Of a stretch of 64,000 bases of DNA, positions 1 to 8,152 are shown piece after piece. The notes beneath the pieces were generated by a model. That model saw only the letters and a list, made by a program, of their open reading frames with translations. It ran no database searches and was not told where the DNA came from. The translations under genes were made by a program, and so were the position numbers. The DNA comes from P52-10 sp041397365. GTDB lineage: Bacteria; Pseudomonadota; Alphaproteobacteria; Rhizobiales; Xanthobacteraceae. The stretch is from the NCBI GenBank assembly GCA_041397365.1, contig JAWKWT010000011.1, forward strand, positions 72,342 to 136,341, given 5' to 3'. Each line of letters opens with the position of its first letter. Position 1 is the first letter of the stretch.

Positions 1-419
1 CCCTTCGCCCAAACGCCGTCGAACAGGATGCAGTCATCGGTGATCTCGATCGTCGCGCGGCCGAACTCGCGATGGTGGCCGGCCTCGACCTTGCCGCCCA
101 ATTGCTGCGCCATGGTCTGTTCGCCATAGCAAATGCCGAGCACCGGCACGCCGGCAGAAAAAATCGAGGCGGGCGCGGACGGCGCATTGGCGTCGAGCAC
201 GGAGGCCGGTCCGCCCGACAGGATCACGGCTTTCGGCCGCATCTCCCGAAACGCCTGTTCGGCTTTCTGAAAAGGGACGATTTCCGAATAGACGCCCTGC
301 TCGCGCACGCGCCGCGCGATGAGCTGCGTCACCTGACTGCCGAAATCGACGATCAGAATCTTGTCATGCGCCGATGCCGGAAGCGGCTCGGAGCGGGTCT
401 TTTCAGGGGCTGAGGTCAT
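1..419 (-). CDS. guaA: GMP synthase (glutamine-hydrolysing), N-terminal part, cut by window edge
   Basis: GMP synthase converts XMP to GMP with glutamine-derived ammonia, the last step of guanine nucleotide synthesis in the cytoplasm. Only the first ~139 residues are in the window; the gene runs off the left edge. The visible part is the class I glutamine amidotransferase domain: ILIVDFGSQVTQLIARRVRE near residue 21, the glycine-rich SGGPASV loop, and the nucleophile elbow GICYGEQTMAQQLGG with the catalytic Cys. The ATG at 419 is the only reasonable start and gives an unstructured leader of about 20 residues before the domain. guaB lies about 6 kb upstream on the same strand, so both ends of the IMP-to-GMP branch are close together. 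Confidence 0.95.
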   Translation of the reverse strand, partial: MTSAPEKTRSEPLPASAHDKILIVDFGSQVTQLIARRVREQGVYSEIVPFQKAEQAFREMRPKAVILSGGPASVLDANAPSAPASIFSAGVPVLGICYGEQTMAQQLGGKVEAGHHREFGRATIEITDDCILFDGVWAK

Positions 420-588
420 GGAAAGCCAATACGCGGAACAGTCAGGCGCGGCAATATCGGCCCGAGATTCCGCGCGACTTCCGGCGGATCATCCACATCT
501 AGCAAAATAGATCAGTATTATTGACCTACATTGCTCTCCCGGAATGCCAGCACAAATGTGAGGGAAACTCATATCTGAGACAGCTACG

Positions 589-614
589 GCATACTCCGCC
601 TTGGCGGAGCATGC
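589..614 (-). terminator. hairpin downstream of the Cys-rich protein gene
   Basis: Twelve-base arms (589-600 and 603-614) pair fully apart from one G-U wobble, with a two-base centre. The hairpin sits about 50 bases past the stop of the minus-strand gene ending at 665 and before guaA. No U-run follows on the minus strand, so it is at best a factor-dependent terminator or an mRNA-end stabiliser. The rest of 420-664 shows no coding sequence. Confidence 0.35.
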
Positions 615-664
615 CGGTTTCGGACGAGAGACCCCGAAACGGATTTCAGTCGGCGAGTTGAAAC

Positions 665-928
665 TCAGACACCGTTCTGGCGCAGCACCGCGTTGCAGGC
701 TTGCGAGATTTTCGTCCGGTTCTGCTGGAGGCAGTTCAGAATCGTCAGGTCGCTTTCGTTGATGAGAGCCTTGCAGTAGCGCGACACATCGCGGCCGCAT
801 GCCCGCTCCTCGATTTCCCGTCCTGTCGGGGCCTGACGCTGCTGCTGCTGGGCAAGCGCCTGCGTCGCGAACGAGAAACCAACCAGGGCCGCGAGCAACA
901 CCGGCTTCAACATCTTACCCTTCAGCAT
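665..928 (-). CDS. small exported Cys-rich repeat protein
   Basis: This 87-residue protein has a clear Sec signal: MLKGKMLKPV followed by a hydrophobic stretch ending ATQALAQ. The mature part has a Gln-rich start and then a single cysteine-rich repeat of the GLG1 type: CGRDVSRYC, about 15 residues, CLQQNRTKISQAC. Four cysteines could form two disulphides in the periplasm. The start at 928 is chosen because AGAGGA lies 5 bases upstream; a longer frame reaches 982 but adds a charged leader that would spoil the signal. The function is unknown. It lies between rsmB-like and guaA on the same strand. I am confident that it is an exported protein and fairly confident of the repeat family. Confidence 0.72.
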   Translation of the reverse strand: MLKGKMLKPVLLAALVGFSFATQALAQQQQRQAPTGREIEERACGRDVSRYCKALINESDLTILNCLQQNRTKISQACNAVLRQNGV

Positions 929-992
929 CATATTCCTCTTCTTGCGCGCGAATGAACTGTCGATTCCGACACTACAGCACAAGAACCGGGGC

Positions 993-2291
993 CTAATGAG
1001 GTCTTTTCAAGACAGAGACGAAGAACCCATCTGTTTTCGTGCGGTGTGGCGTCATCAACACACCCTCGTTCGAGAGCCGCGCGGCGGCCTGGAACCCAGG
1101 CGCCTTATCCACAAGGGAACAGATCACATCCGCCGCAGGAACAAGCTGAAAACCCGCACAGCGCGAAAGGAACGACCGAATCTGTTCGCCGTTCTCGCTC
1201 GGCAGCACCGAGCAGGTGATGTAGGCCAGCCGGCCGCCGGGCTTCACCAGTTCGGCCGCGCGGTCGAGAACCTCGCTTTGATCCTTGCGCCGCTGCTCCA
1301 GCGCGCCGGGACGCATGCGCCACTTCGCATCCGGATTGCGGCGCCAGGTGCCGGCTCCCGTGCAGGGCGCATCGATCACGACGAGATCGGCCGAGCGCCT
1401 CAGATCGGCCAGCGGATCGTCCCCCTTCGGCGTGCGGACATCGGCATTGTGAACGCCGGCGCGCGACAGCCGCTCGTGGATCGGCGCAAGCTGACGCTTG
1501 TCACGATCGGTCGCGATCAGGCGGCCGCGACCGCCCATCATCGCAGCCAGCGCAAGCGTCTTGCCGCCCGCGCCCGCGCAAAGATCGATGACCTGCTCGC
1601 CGGGCTTCGCCTGCGTGAACAGCGCCGCGAGCTGCGAGCCTTCGTCCTGAACCTCGACCGCCCCTTTGAGGAAATCCGGCTCGGACTGGATGCCGGGGCT
1701 GCGCGCATCGACATCGAGCGCGATGCGAAGTCCCCATGGCGACCACGGCGTCTGCTTCGCGCCGAGATGCTTGAGCGATCCGAGCACCTTCTCGCGATTG
1801 GATTTCAGCAGATTGACGCGCAGGTCGAGCGGCGCGCGGTTGGCCATCGCCGCGGTCTCCGCGCGGCAACCGTCGCCGAACGCGGCATGAAGCTCCTCCT
1901 CAAGCCATTTCGGATAATCGCCCGCGACATCGGCCGGCGCGCCGTCAAGATCGCGCGTTTCCAGCGCGAGCCGTTCGGCGTCGGTCAGCGGCGCGGGCGC
2001 AAAGCGTCCGCCGTCGCAAAGCGATGCGATGCGAGCCGCATCCAGTCCACGCTGAAGCTTCAGCATGCCACAGAGCCGCGCGCGCGGCGTGTCGTCATCC
2101 ATGATCCAGGCGGACGACGCGCGCCGGCGCAACACGTCATAGACGAGGCCGGCGATCGCCGAACGGTCGCCGGAGCCGGCGAAGCGATGAGCTGTGCCCC
2201 ACTCCTTCAACGCGTTGGCCGCCGGAATGCGCTGCGCGTCGATGGCGGCCATTACCTCGATGGCCGCGGACAGGCGTGCCGCTGGTGTCAT
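993..2291 (-). CDS. RsmB/NOP-family rRNA (cytosine-5) methyltransferase
   Basis: S-adenosylmethionine-dependent m5C methyltransferase of about 432 residues, probably acting on 16S rRNA. The N-terminal third is the NusB-like helical domain (FAGSGDRSAIAGLVYDVLRRR). The SAM site is DLCAGAGGKTLALAA near residue 240. The two active-site cysteine motifs of this family are both present: DAPCTGAGTW near 310 and TCSVLPSENGEQI near 360. The ATG at 2291 has GGA about 9 bases upstream; a TTG two codons earlier (2297) is an alternative. The MAPEG gene lies just upstream on the same strand. RsmB against a paralogous family member cannot be decided from sequence alone, so no symbol is given. Confidence 0.9.
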   Translation of the reverse strand: MTPAARLSAAIEVMAAIDAQRIPAANALKEWGTAHRFAGSGDRSAIAGLVYDVLRRRASSAWIMDDDTPRARLCGMLKLQRGLDAARIASLCDGGRFAPAPLTDAERLALETRDLDGAPADVAGDYPKWLEEELHAAFGDGCRAETAAMANRAPLDLRVNLLKSNREKVLGSLKHLGAKQTPWSPWGLRIALDVDARSPGIQSEPDFLKGAVEVQDEGSQLAALFTQAKPGEQVIDLCAGAGGKTLALAAMMGGRGRLIATDRDKRQLAPIHERLSRAGVHNADVRTPKGDDPLADLRRSADLVVIDAPCTGAGTWRRNPDAKWRMRPGALEQRRKDQSEVLDRAAELVKPGGRLAYITCSVLPSENGEQIRSFLSRCAGFQLVPAADVICSLVDKAPGFQAAARLSNEGVLMTPHRTKTDGFFVSVLKRPH

Positions 2292-2319
2292 GAACAAGCA
2301 TCCGGATCGGTTGAAAACA

Positions 2320-2742
2320 TCAAAGGACAGACAGGATCTTCAGGGCGAACACGATCCACATGACGAGCAGGACGATGACGCCCGCCGAGAACGCAAGCGA
2401 GCGCTGCTTGACGTTGTTCGACGTGACGAAGATGCCCGCATGCGCATATCGCGTGACCACGAACACCCACGACAGAAGAACGAAAAGCAGATCAGCCTGG
2501 CGCAGCGGCAGCGCCAGCGCCACCAGCACGTAAAACAGCACCGGAAACTCGAACTGGTTCTTCAGGCAGTTTGCGAGTTGCGTCGCTTTCGTCGGCCAGT
2601 TCGGCTCGCCCAGGGCGATATCGCGCAGATGCACTTCGCGCGAGACGAGCGCGCCGCGACGCTCCTTGCCCATCCAGAACAGGAGAACGAACACCAAGAG
2701 AACATGCACGAAGACCGGCAGAAGCACCTCGGCGACAGACAT
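2320..2742 (-). CDS. MAPEG-family integral membrane protein
   Basis: A 140-residue protein with about four hydrophobic helices (residues ~5-25, ~65-85, ~88-105 and ~115-138), which is the layout of the MAPEG superfamily (microsomal glutathione transferase relatives). The family-like segments NWPTKATQLANCLKNQFEFPVLFYVL and the following RYAHAGIF are visible. Bacterial members are mostly of unknown function and lie in the inner membrane. The gene ends 28 bases before the RsmB-like gene start on the same strand, so the two are probably co-transcribed. Confidence 0.85.
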   Translation of the reverse strand: MSVAEVLLPVFVHVLLVFVLLFWMGKERRGALVSREVHLRDIALGEPNWPTKATQLANCLKNQFEFPVLFYVLVALALPLRQADLLFVLLSWVFVVTRYAHAGIFVTSNNVKQRSLAFSAGVIVLLVMWIVFALKILSVL

Positions 2743-2833
2743 AAGACCCTCCGGCGCGCCGGGCGTGGCGCGGTCATCCGCTATATAGCGTTTTCGAGCG
2801 AGGTGGATACCGGTTCGCGTGAAGAAAAGGCGT

Positions 2834-2887
2834 CAAAACAAAAAGCGGGAGCTTCGGTTCTGATGGAAACAGAATCGAAACTCCCGC
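2834..2887 (-). terminator. Rho-independent terminator after the MFS/oxidoreductase gene
   Basis: Arms 2845-2862 and 2870-2887 form an 18-base stem with two mismatches (GCGGGAG outer core) around a seven-base loop. On the minus strand the stem is followed directly by TTTTTGTTTTG. It lies about 160 bases past the stop at 3049 and just before the MAPEG gene. The remaining part of 2743-3048 has short palindromes but no gene. Confidence 0.8.
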
Positions 2888-3048
2888 GGGCCGGATTCAG
2901 CGAAGCAAATGCGATCCGAGGATCGCCTTTCCGAAGGCGAGAGACCCTCCGAGCGAGCGCGGCACTCACGCGCGATCCTATCGAAGGATGGAACCGACGC
3001 AGAGGGAACCGGCCGGTCGCCGCAGAAGTTCGGCTCCGGCTTTCCGGC

Positions 3049-5274
3049 TCAGAGCCGATCCGGGCCGACGCGCACGAGTTGCTTGCCGAAATTCTCGCCG
3101 CGCAGCATGCCCATGAACGCGGCCGGCGCATTGGCAAGACCTTCCGCGACGGTCTCGCGGTGCTTGATCTTTCCGGCGGCGAACCAGGTGCTCACGTCGC
3201 TGACGAAATCATTGTAGCGCGAGGCGAAATCGCTGACGATGAAGCCGCGAATGGTCAGGCGTTTGGTCAGCACGTTGCGCATCAGGAACGACATCGCCGT
3301 GCCGCCCTTCTCCTCCTCGAAGGCATTGTACTGGGCGATCAGGCCGCACACCGGAATCCGCGCAAACGGATTTAGCAGCGGCAGCACCGCCTCGAACACC
3401 TTGCCGCCGACATTCTCGAAGTAGACGTCGATGCCTTTCGGGCAGGCGGCGCTCAGCTTCGCCGCCATGTCGGGATCGCGGTGATCGATGCACGCATCGA
3501 AGCCGAGAACGTCGGTCACATATTTGCATTTCGCAGGCCCGCCGGCGATGCCGATCGCCCGCGCGCCCTTCAGCTTGGCGATCTGCCCGACCACCGAGCC
3601 GACGGCGCCGGACGCCGCCGCCACCACGACGGTTTCGCCGGCCTGCGGTTTGCCGATATCGAGCAATCCGGTGTAGGCGGTCATGCTCGGCATGCCGAGC
3701 ACGCCGAGCCCCGTCGAGAGCGGCGCGATCTTCGGATCGATCTTTCGCAGGCCGCGTCCGTCGGACACCAGATGCGTCTGCCATCCGGCGCGGCAGACGA
3801 CGTAGTCGCCGACATCGAACCCATCGACGCCGGATCTGACGACCTCGCTCACGGTTCCGCCTTCCATCACATCGTCGATACGAACCGGCGGCGCATAGGA
3901 CGGCGCATCGCTCATCCGCCCGCGCATGTAGGGATCGAGCGACAGCCACACCGTCCGCAGCAGCATCTGTCCAGGTCCGCGCACCGGCAGCGGAATATTT
4001 TCCAGGCGGAAATTGTCGGGCTTGGGTTCGCCGACGGGGCGCGACGCGAGAACGATACGTTGTGCCTGGGTCATGTCGATATCCTTCTGTCTGCAATACT
4101 CAGCCGGCTGGTTTCTCCTCTCCATAAATTGCCAGATCATTGCAAGCGCTAATGCGCAGGCCATCAATGCATATGTGGAGGTGTAGCCCAGCGAGGCCAC
4201 GCCGACCGTACCGAAAAACGCGCCGCAGGCGAGCCCCACATCGGTCCATGTGGAATAGGACGCCAGCGCGCCGATGCGGTCGGCCGATTTTTGCGCCGCA
4301 AGAACAGGCCCCACGGTTTGCAACAGCGCGCGGGAGAAAATCACGATCACGGCCCCCGCATAGACGAAGCCGCCCGCGATTACCGCGAGCCCGAGAATGA
4401 CGACCATCGTACACGGGATCAGCAGCCGCGCAGCTCCGATCCGGTCGGTGATCGAGCCGCTCGCAAAGGCCAGCGTGATGCCGACGACGCGCTGAAACGC
4501 GATGATGAGCGCCGCGCCGATGATCGCCTGCGAGGCGGGCATGAAGCCGGACAGCAGCACAGAGATCGTCGTTCCGAGAACGCCGTCGGCCGCGAAGGCG
4601 AGGCCGAAAAACAGCACGTTCAGCGGCGTCGGCGTCCAGCGTTTCGGGGCGCGCACCTCGTCTTTGGATTGGGACGGCAGCGCCGGCAGCAGGAAGGCGA
4701 GCGGAACCGCGGCAAAACTCAACAGCCCGTACAGAACGAATGTCTGGTGCGGACCGATCGTGATGCAGAGCGGCCCCACCGCCAGCAGCGCGAGGAACGG
4801 ACCGGCGATGCTCGCGGCGCGGCTGACGCCGATGCGCTTGCCGGCGCCGCGGCCGTCGCCATAGGCGTAGGCGGTCATCGTCAAATTGAGGACGCCCCAT
4901 GACGCGCCCCAGATGCAGCGGGCGATGAACAGCACGACGAAGCTTCCCGCCAGCCCATAGGCGATCGTCGTCAGCGCCGCCAGCAGACACGCGGTCGCCG
5001 TCAGCATGTTCGCGCCGAACCGCCGCGCCAGCGGCCCGACCCAGCCATAGCCGAGAATCCGCACGACGCGGTTCACCGACAGCAGCACGCCGACCAGAAA
5101 CGCATCCAGCCCGAACGACGCCGCATACAGCGGAAGCACGATGTAGATGACGCTATCGCCGAACCACGCAATGCTCAGGCACGCGCCGGAGATGATGGTA
5201 TTGCGATAGCCTTGCTCGGCTGGAGCGGTTTCCTGCGGCTCCCTGTCCTGTTCCTGTGCCGCCACCGGCCGCAA
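3049..5274 (-). CDS. MFS permease fused in frame to NADP-dependent (CurA/leukotriene-B4-dehydrogenase-like) oxidoreductase
   Basis: One uninterrupted 741-codon frame. Residues ~25-392 are a 12-helix major facilitator permease (GYGWVGPLARRFGA loop after helix 2; cytoplasmic linker after helix 6). Residues 401-741 are a complete zinc-independent medium-chain reductase: VAAASGAVGSVVGQIAK cofactor site, FENVGGKVFEAVLPLL, and a C-terminus ending NFGKQLVRVGPDRL. The second half starts with its own Met (MTQAQRIVLASRPVGEP, typical of stand-alone family members) at 4074, with AGAAGGA 7 bases upstream, so it is almost certainly also translated separately. A one-base deletion between about 4103 and 4110 would explain the fusion: restoring one base brings a TGA at 4102-4100 into frame and ends the permease after ...NQPA. 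The annotated start is TTG 5274; GTG 5265 has a better-spaced GGAG. A strong terminator follows at 2834-2887. Confidence 0.75.
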   Translation of the reverse strand: MRPVAAQEQDREPQETAPAEQGYRNTIISGACLSIAWFGDSVIYIVLPLYAASFGLDAFLVGVLLSVNRVVRILGYGWVGPLARRFGANMLTATACLLAALTTIAYGLAGSFVVLFIARCIWGASWGVLNLTMTAYAYGDGRGAGKRIGVSRAASIAGPFLALLAVGPLCITIGPHQTFVLYGLLSFAAVPLAFLLPALPSQSKDEVRAPKRWTPTPLNVLFFGLAFAADGVLGTTISVLLSGFMPASQAIIGAALIIAFQRVVGITLAFASGSITDRIGAARLLIPCTMVVILGLAVIAGGFVYAGAVIVIFSRALLQTVGPVLAAQKSADRIGALASYSTWTDVGLACGAFFGTVGVASLGYTSTYALMACALALAMIWQFMERRNQPAEYCRQKDIDMTQAQRIVLASRPVGEPKPDNFRLENIPLPVRGPGQMLLRTVWLSLDPYMRGRMSDAPSYAPPVRIDDVMEGGTVSEVVRSGVDGFDVGDYVVCRAGWQTHLVSDGRGLRKIDPKIAPLSTGLGVLGMPSMTAYTGLLDIGKPQAGETVVVAAASGAVGSVVGQIAKLKGARAIGIAGGPAKCKYVTDVLGFDACIDHRDPDMAAKLSAACPKGIDVYFENVGGKVFEAVLPLLNPFARIPVCGLIAQYNAFEEEKGGTAMSFLMRNVLTKRLTIRGFIVSDFASRYNDFVSDVSTWFAAGKIKHRETVAEGLANAPAAFMGMLRGENFGKQLVRVGPDRL
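4082..4088 (-). promoter_or_regulatory. ribosome binding site of the internal oxidoreductase start
   Basis: AGAAGGA lies 7 bases before ATG 4074, inside the fused frame. It is as good a Shine-Dalgarno as any in the window and marks the start of the 341-residue reductase (3049-4074) as an independent protein. Confidence 0.7.
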
Positions 5275-5386
5275 AACTCCCGAAAGCCCGCGCAGTTGAA
5301 TTTGCGCTGCATCGTTTTAGAAGATGACATCTTTGGCACGATGGCATTCGAAAGCAAGGGCGACGAATGGAGGTAAGCTCGGAGTT

Positions 5387-6304
5387 CTAGAACACCCGCC
5401 GCTTGAGCAGCCATGCGGCGCGCAAGCCCGCGCACAGCGCGAAGTTGGTCCATTGCGCGAGCGTCTCGCCTCGCCGGTTCGACGCATAATCCGTCTTGAT
5501 GAACCGCCAGAAAATCTCGTGCGCCTGCCCGAACGTCTGCGGCGGCAGACGCACACGGGCCTGATGCGCCAGAATCATATCGACCAACTCGGGCGCGCGT
5601 GGCTGCACGACATCGCGAATGTCCTCGGCCGACAGCCGGTCGCGCGCCAGCGCCACTTTCAAAAATGGCACGCCTTCATTCTCGATCAATTCCCGCCAGA
5701 GATAATAGGTCGGGTTGAAGGGAATGTTGCGCGCGACCGGGCCGGAGCGCTCCGGCCGATAGAGCGCGCGATAGACGAAGCCGGCTTTGTTCAGCGCCAC
5801 CGACAGGCCGACCTCGCCCCTGCGGATGATCTCCGGCTTCGCAAAACTCTCGAAATCCTGAAACAGCACGTTGCGAAAGGCCGCGCTCTGCGCAACGTGA
5901 TTTTCGAACAGCAGAAACCAGCTTTGCAGATGCGGCGCGACGTCGAGCGACTCCGCCATGCCGTAGAAATCGTAAGGCTGCGCCGTCAGCCGCCGCAGCG
6001 CCGCATGCAGATCGCCGATCGGCCCGTAGACGCTGTCATTGGCGAGCAGCAGCCGCCCCGTCACCACATCGCCGTGCTTTCGCAATCCGTCGCGCCATGA
6101 GGCGAAGTCCAGCCCCGCATTCGGCCGCAGCATGATGTCCGCGCAGTAAGGCGCGATCTCGCGCTGCTCGGCGGCTCCGAGCGGCGACGTCGAAATCAGC
6201 ACCGTCGAGAAGGACAGCTCCTTCAGGATGCGAAGGTAGCGTTTGACGTAATCGTCGACTGTTCCCTGAACATCGAAATGCGCGAACAGGCAGACGTCAG
6301 TCAT
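5387..6304 (-). CDS. rhamnan synthesis protein F (RgpF)-like protein
   Basis: A 305-residue protein resembling the RgpF family (rhamnan synthesis F), which is linked to rhamnose-rich polysaccharide assembly. Visible family traits are the N-terminal CLFAHFDVQGTVDDYVKRYL segment, RPNAGLDFASWRDGL near residue 90, LLLANDSVYGPIGDL near 110 and FYGMAESLDVAPHLQSWFL near 145. No signal peptide or membrane helix is seen. It starts 24 bases after the guaB stop, so the two are probably one transcript, but no other polysaccharide gene is nearby. The substrate is unknown. Family assignment is good; biochemical role is not established from this sequence. Confidence 0.8.
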   Translation of the reverse strand: MTDVCLFAHFDVQGTVDDYVKRYLRILKELSFSTVLISTSPLGAAEQREIAPYCADIMLRPNAGLDFASWRDGLRKHGDVVTGRLLLANDSVYGPIGDLHAALRRLTAQPYDFYGMAESLDVAPHLQSWFLLFENHVAQSAAFRNVLFQDFESFAKPEIIRRGEVGLSVALNKAGFVYRALYRPERSGPVARNIPFNPTYYLWRELIENEGVPFLKVALARDRLSAEDIRDVVQPRAPELVDMILAHQARVRLPPQTFGQAHEIFWRFIKTDYASNRRGETLAQWTNFALCAGLRAAWLLKRRVF

Positions 6305-6328
6305 CGGCGGCCTTCACCGGTGCGCGCA

Positions 6329-7825
6329 TCACACGCCGCCGGGATAGTTCGGCGCCTCGCGCGTGATCGCGACGTCATGCACATGACTCTCGCGCAGGCC
6401 GGCGCCGGTGATCCGGACGAACTCGGCCTTCTCGTGGAGCTGTTCGAGATCCTTCGCGCCGACATAGCCCATCGCCGCGCGCAAGCCGCCGACGAGTTGG
6501 TGCACGACATTGCCGACCGGCCCCTTGTAAGGCACCTGTCCCTCGATGCCCTCGGGCACGAGCTTCAGCGAGTCCTTGATGTCCTGCTGGAAGTAACGGT
6601 CGGCGGAGCCGCGCGCCATTGCGCCAACCGATCCCATGCCGCGATAGGCCTTGTAGGAGCGGCCCTGCCAGAGAAACACCTCGCCCGGCGTCTCGTCGGT
6701 GCCGGCAAGCAGCGAGCCGACCATGGCGACATTCGCGCCGGCGGCGAGCGCCTTGGCGAAATCGCCCGAAAATTTGATGCCGCCATCGGCGATCACCGGC
6801 ACGCCGGCTTTCGCGGCCGCCTCCACCGCATCCATGATCGCGGTGAGCTGCGGCACGCCGACGCCGGCGACGATGCGCGTCGTGCAGATCGAGCCCGGCC
6901 CGATACCGACCTTGATCGCGTCCGCGCCGGAATCGATCAGCGCCTGCGCGCCCTCCGTCGTTGCGACGTTGCCGGCGACCACCTGCACGGCGTTCGACAG
7001 GCGCTTGATGCGGTTCACCGCCTCCAGCACGCGCGAGGAGTGGCCATGCGCCGTGTCGACGACGACCACGTCCACGCCGGCGTCGATCAGCCGCTCGGTG
7101 CGCTCGAAGCCGGTGTCGCCGACGGTGGTGGCGGCGGCGACGCGAAGGCGGCCCTGCTCGTCCTTGCTGGCGTTCGGATGGGTGACGGCCTTCTCCATGT
7201 CCTTCACCGTGACCAGCCCGACGCAGCGATACTGGTCGTCGACGACCAGAAGCTTCTCGATCCTGTGCTGATGCAGCAGGCGCTTCGCCTCGCTTTGGCT
7301 GACGCCCTCGCGCACCGTGACGAGATTGTCCTTCGTCATCAGTTCCGAAACCTTCTGCTCCGGATCGGTGGCGAAACGCACGTCGCGATTGGTCAGGATG
7401 CCGACCAGCTTGCCAGGCCTACCGGCGGCACCGACGACCACCGGAATGCCAGAGATGCCGTGCGTCTTCATCAGGTTCAGCGCATCGACCAGCTTTTCCT
7501 CCGGCCCGATGGTGAGCGGATTGACCACCATTCCGGATTCGTACTTCTTCACCTGCCGGACCTGGGCGGCCTGCCCGTCGATATCGAAATTGCGGTGGAT
7601 GACGCCGATACCGCCCGCCTGCGCCATGGCGATCGCCATCCGCGCCTCGGTCACGGTGTCCATGGCGGAGGCGATCAGCGGGATGTTCAGCGAAACGGTC
7701 CGCGTCAGGCGGGTGCGGACGTCGGCGTCAGACGGCAGGACTTCCGACAGGCCAGGTTTCAGCAGGACATCGTCGAAGGTGAAAGCTTCACGAATACCGT
7801 TACGCCAGTCCCGTACCATGGCCAT
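6329..7825 (-). CDS. guaB: IMP dehydrogenase
   Basis: Oxidises IMP to XMP with NAD+, the committed step of GMP synthesis. The 498 residues show the family order: N-terminal barrel start (FTFDDVLLKPGLSEVLPS), two CBS domains at about 100-215, then the catalytic loop GPGSICTTRIVAGVG near 305 with the active-site Cys, the phosphate-binding MVGSLLAGTDETPGE, and the flap region SYKAYRGMGSVGAM. ATG 7825 is preceded by AGAGGG six bases upstream; a second ATG two codons later is possible. It leads the minus-strand block that continues into the RgpF-like gene. Confidence 0.97.
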   Translation of the reverse strand: MAMVRDWRNGIREAFTFDDVLLKPGLSEVLPSDADVRTRLTRTVSLNIPLIASAMDTVTEARMAIAMAQAGGIGVIHRNFDIDGQAAQVRQVKKYESGMVVNPLTIGPEEKLVDALNLMKTHGISGIPVVVGAAGRPGKLVGILTNRDVRFATDPEQKVSELMTKDNLVTVREGVSQSEAKRLLHQHRIEKLLVVDDQYRCVGLVTVKDMEKAVTHPNASKDEQGRLRVAAATTVGDTGFERTERLIDAGVDVVVVDTAHGHSSRVLEAVNRIKRLSNAVQVVAGNVATTEGAQALIDSGADAIKVGIGPGSICTTRIVAGVGVPQLTAIMDAVEAAAKAGVPVIADGGIKFSGDFAKALAAGANVAMVGSLLAGTDETPGEVFLWQGRSYKAYRGMGSVGAMARGSADRYFQQDIKDSLKLVPEGIEGQVPYKGPVGNVVHQLVGGLRAAMGYVGAKDLEQLHEKAEFVRITGAGLRESHVHDVAITREAPNYPGGV

Positions 7826-8152
7826 GCCATACCCTCTAAATCCGCGCCCTTGCGCGAAACGATGATAGGGCTCTCCCCCGTCCGCGGCGCACCGCGACCG
7901 AATCGGAAAACCCTTCGTTTGGATTGGCGCCGGTGGTTAGCACGCCTCTCCCCGGATGCATAGCCCCGGCCGTTCCGTGGCGCGAAATAGCCAAGCCATT
8001 CTGCGGATGGCTGGCTTGCGGCCTATGCCGATGACAGCATGTGGCATAGACAATAAGCCGGGTCCCGGACGGGCGGCGTCGCCTTAGCGCGTGAGCCGTC
8101 CCGGTAAACCCGGCCCGGCCGCGACTTTACGCAATTTCCGTTTTACCGATCG
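7826..8152. other. divergent intergenic region between guaB and the MFS gene
   Basis: No gene is visible in these 327 bases. They must hold the promoters for guaB (minus) and the MFS gene (plus). Two hairpins are present: around 7990-8014 (GCCAAGCCAT with its bulged complement) and 8023-8049 (CTATGCC and GGCATAG arms). No recognisable operator or riboswitch was found. Confidence 0.4.

Noticed and set aside
2888..3048. Short palindromes such as GCGATCCGAGGATCGC as regulatory sites
   Set aside because: They lie downstream of a minus-strand gene and before its terminator, with no promoter context. Likely chance in GC-rich DNA.
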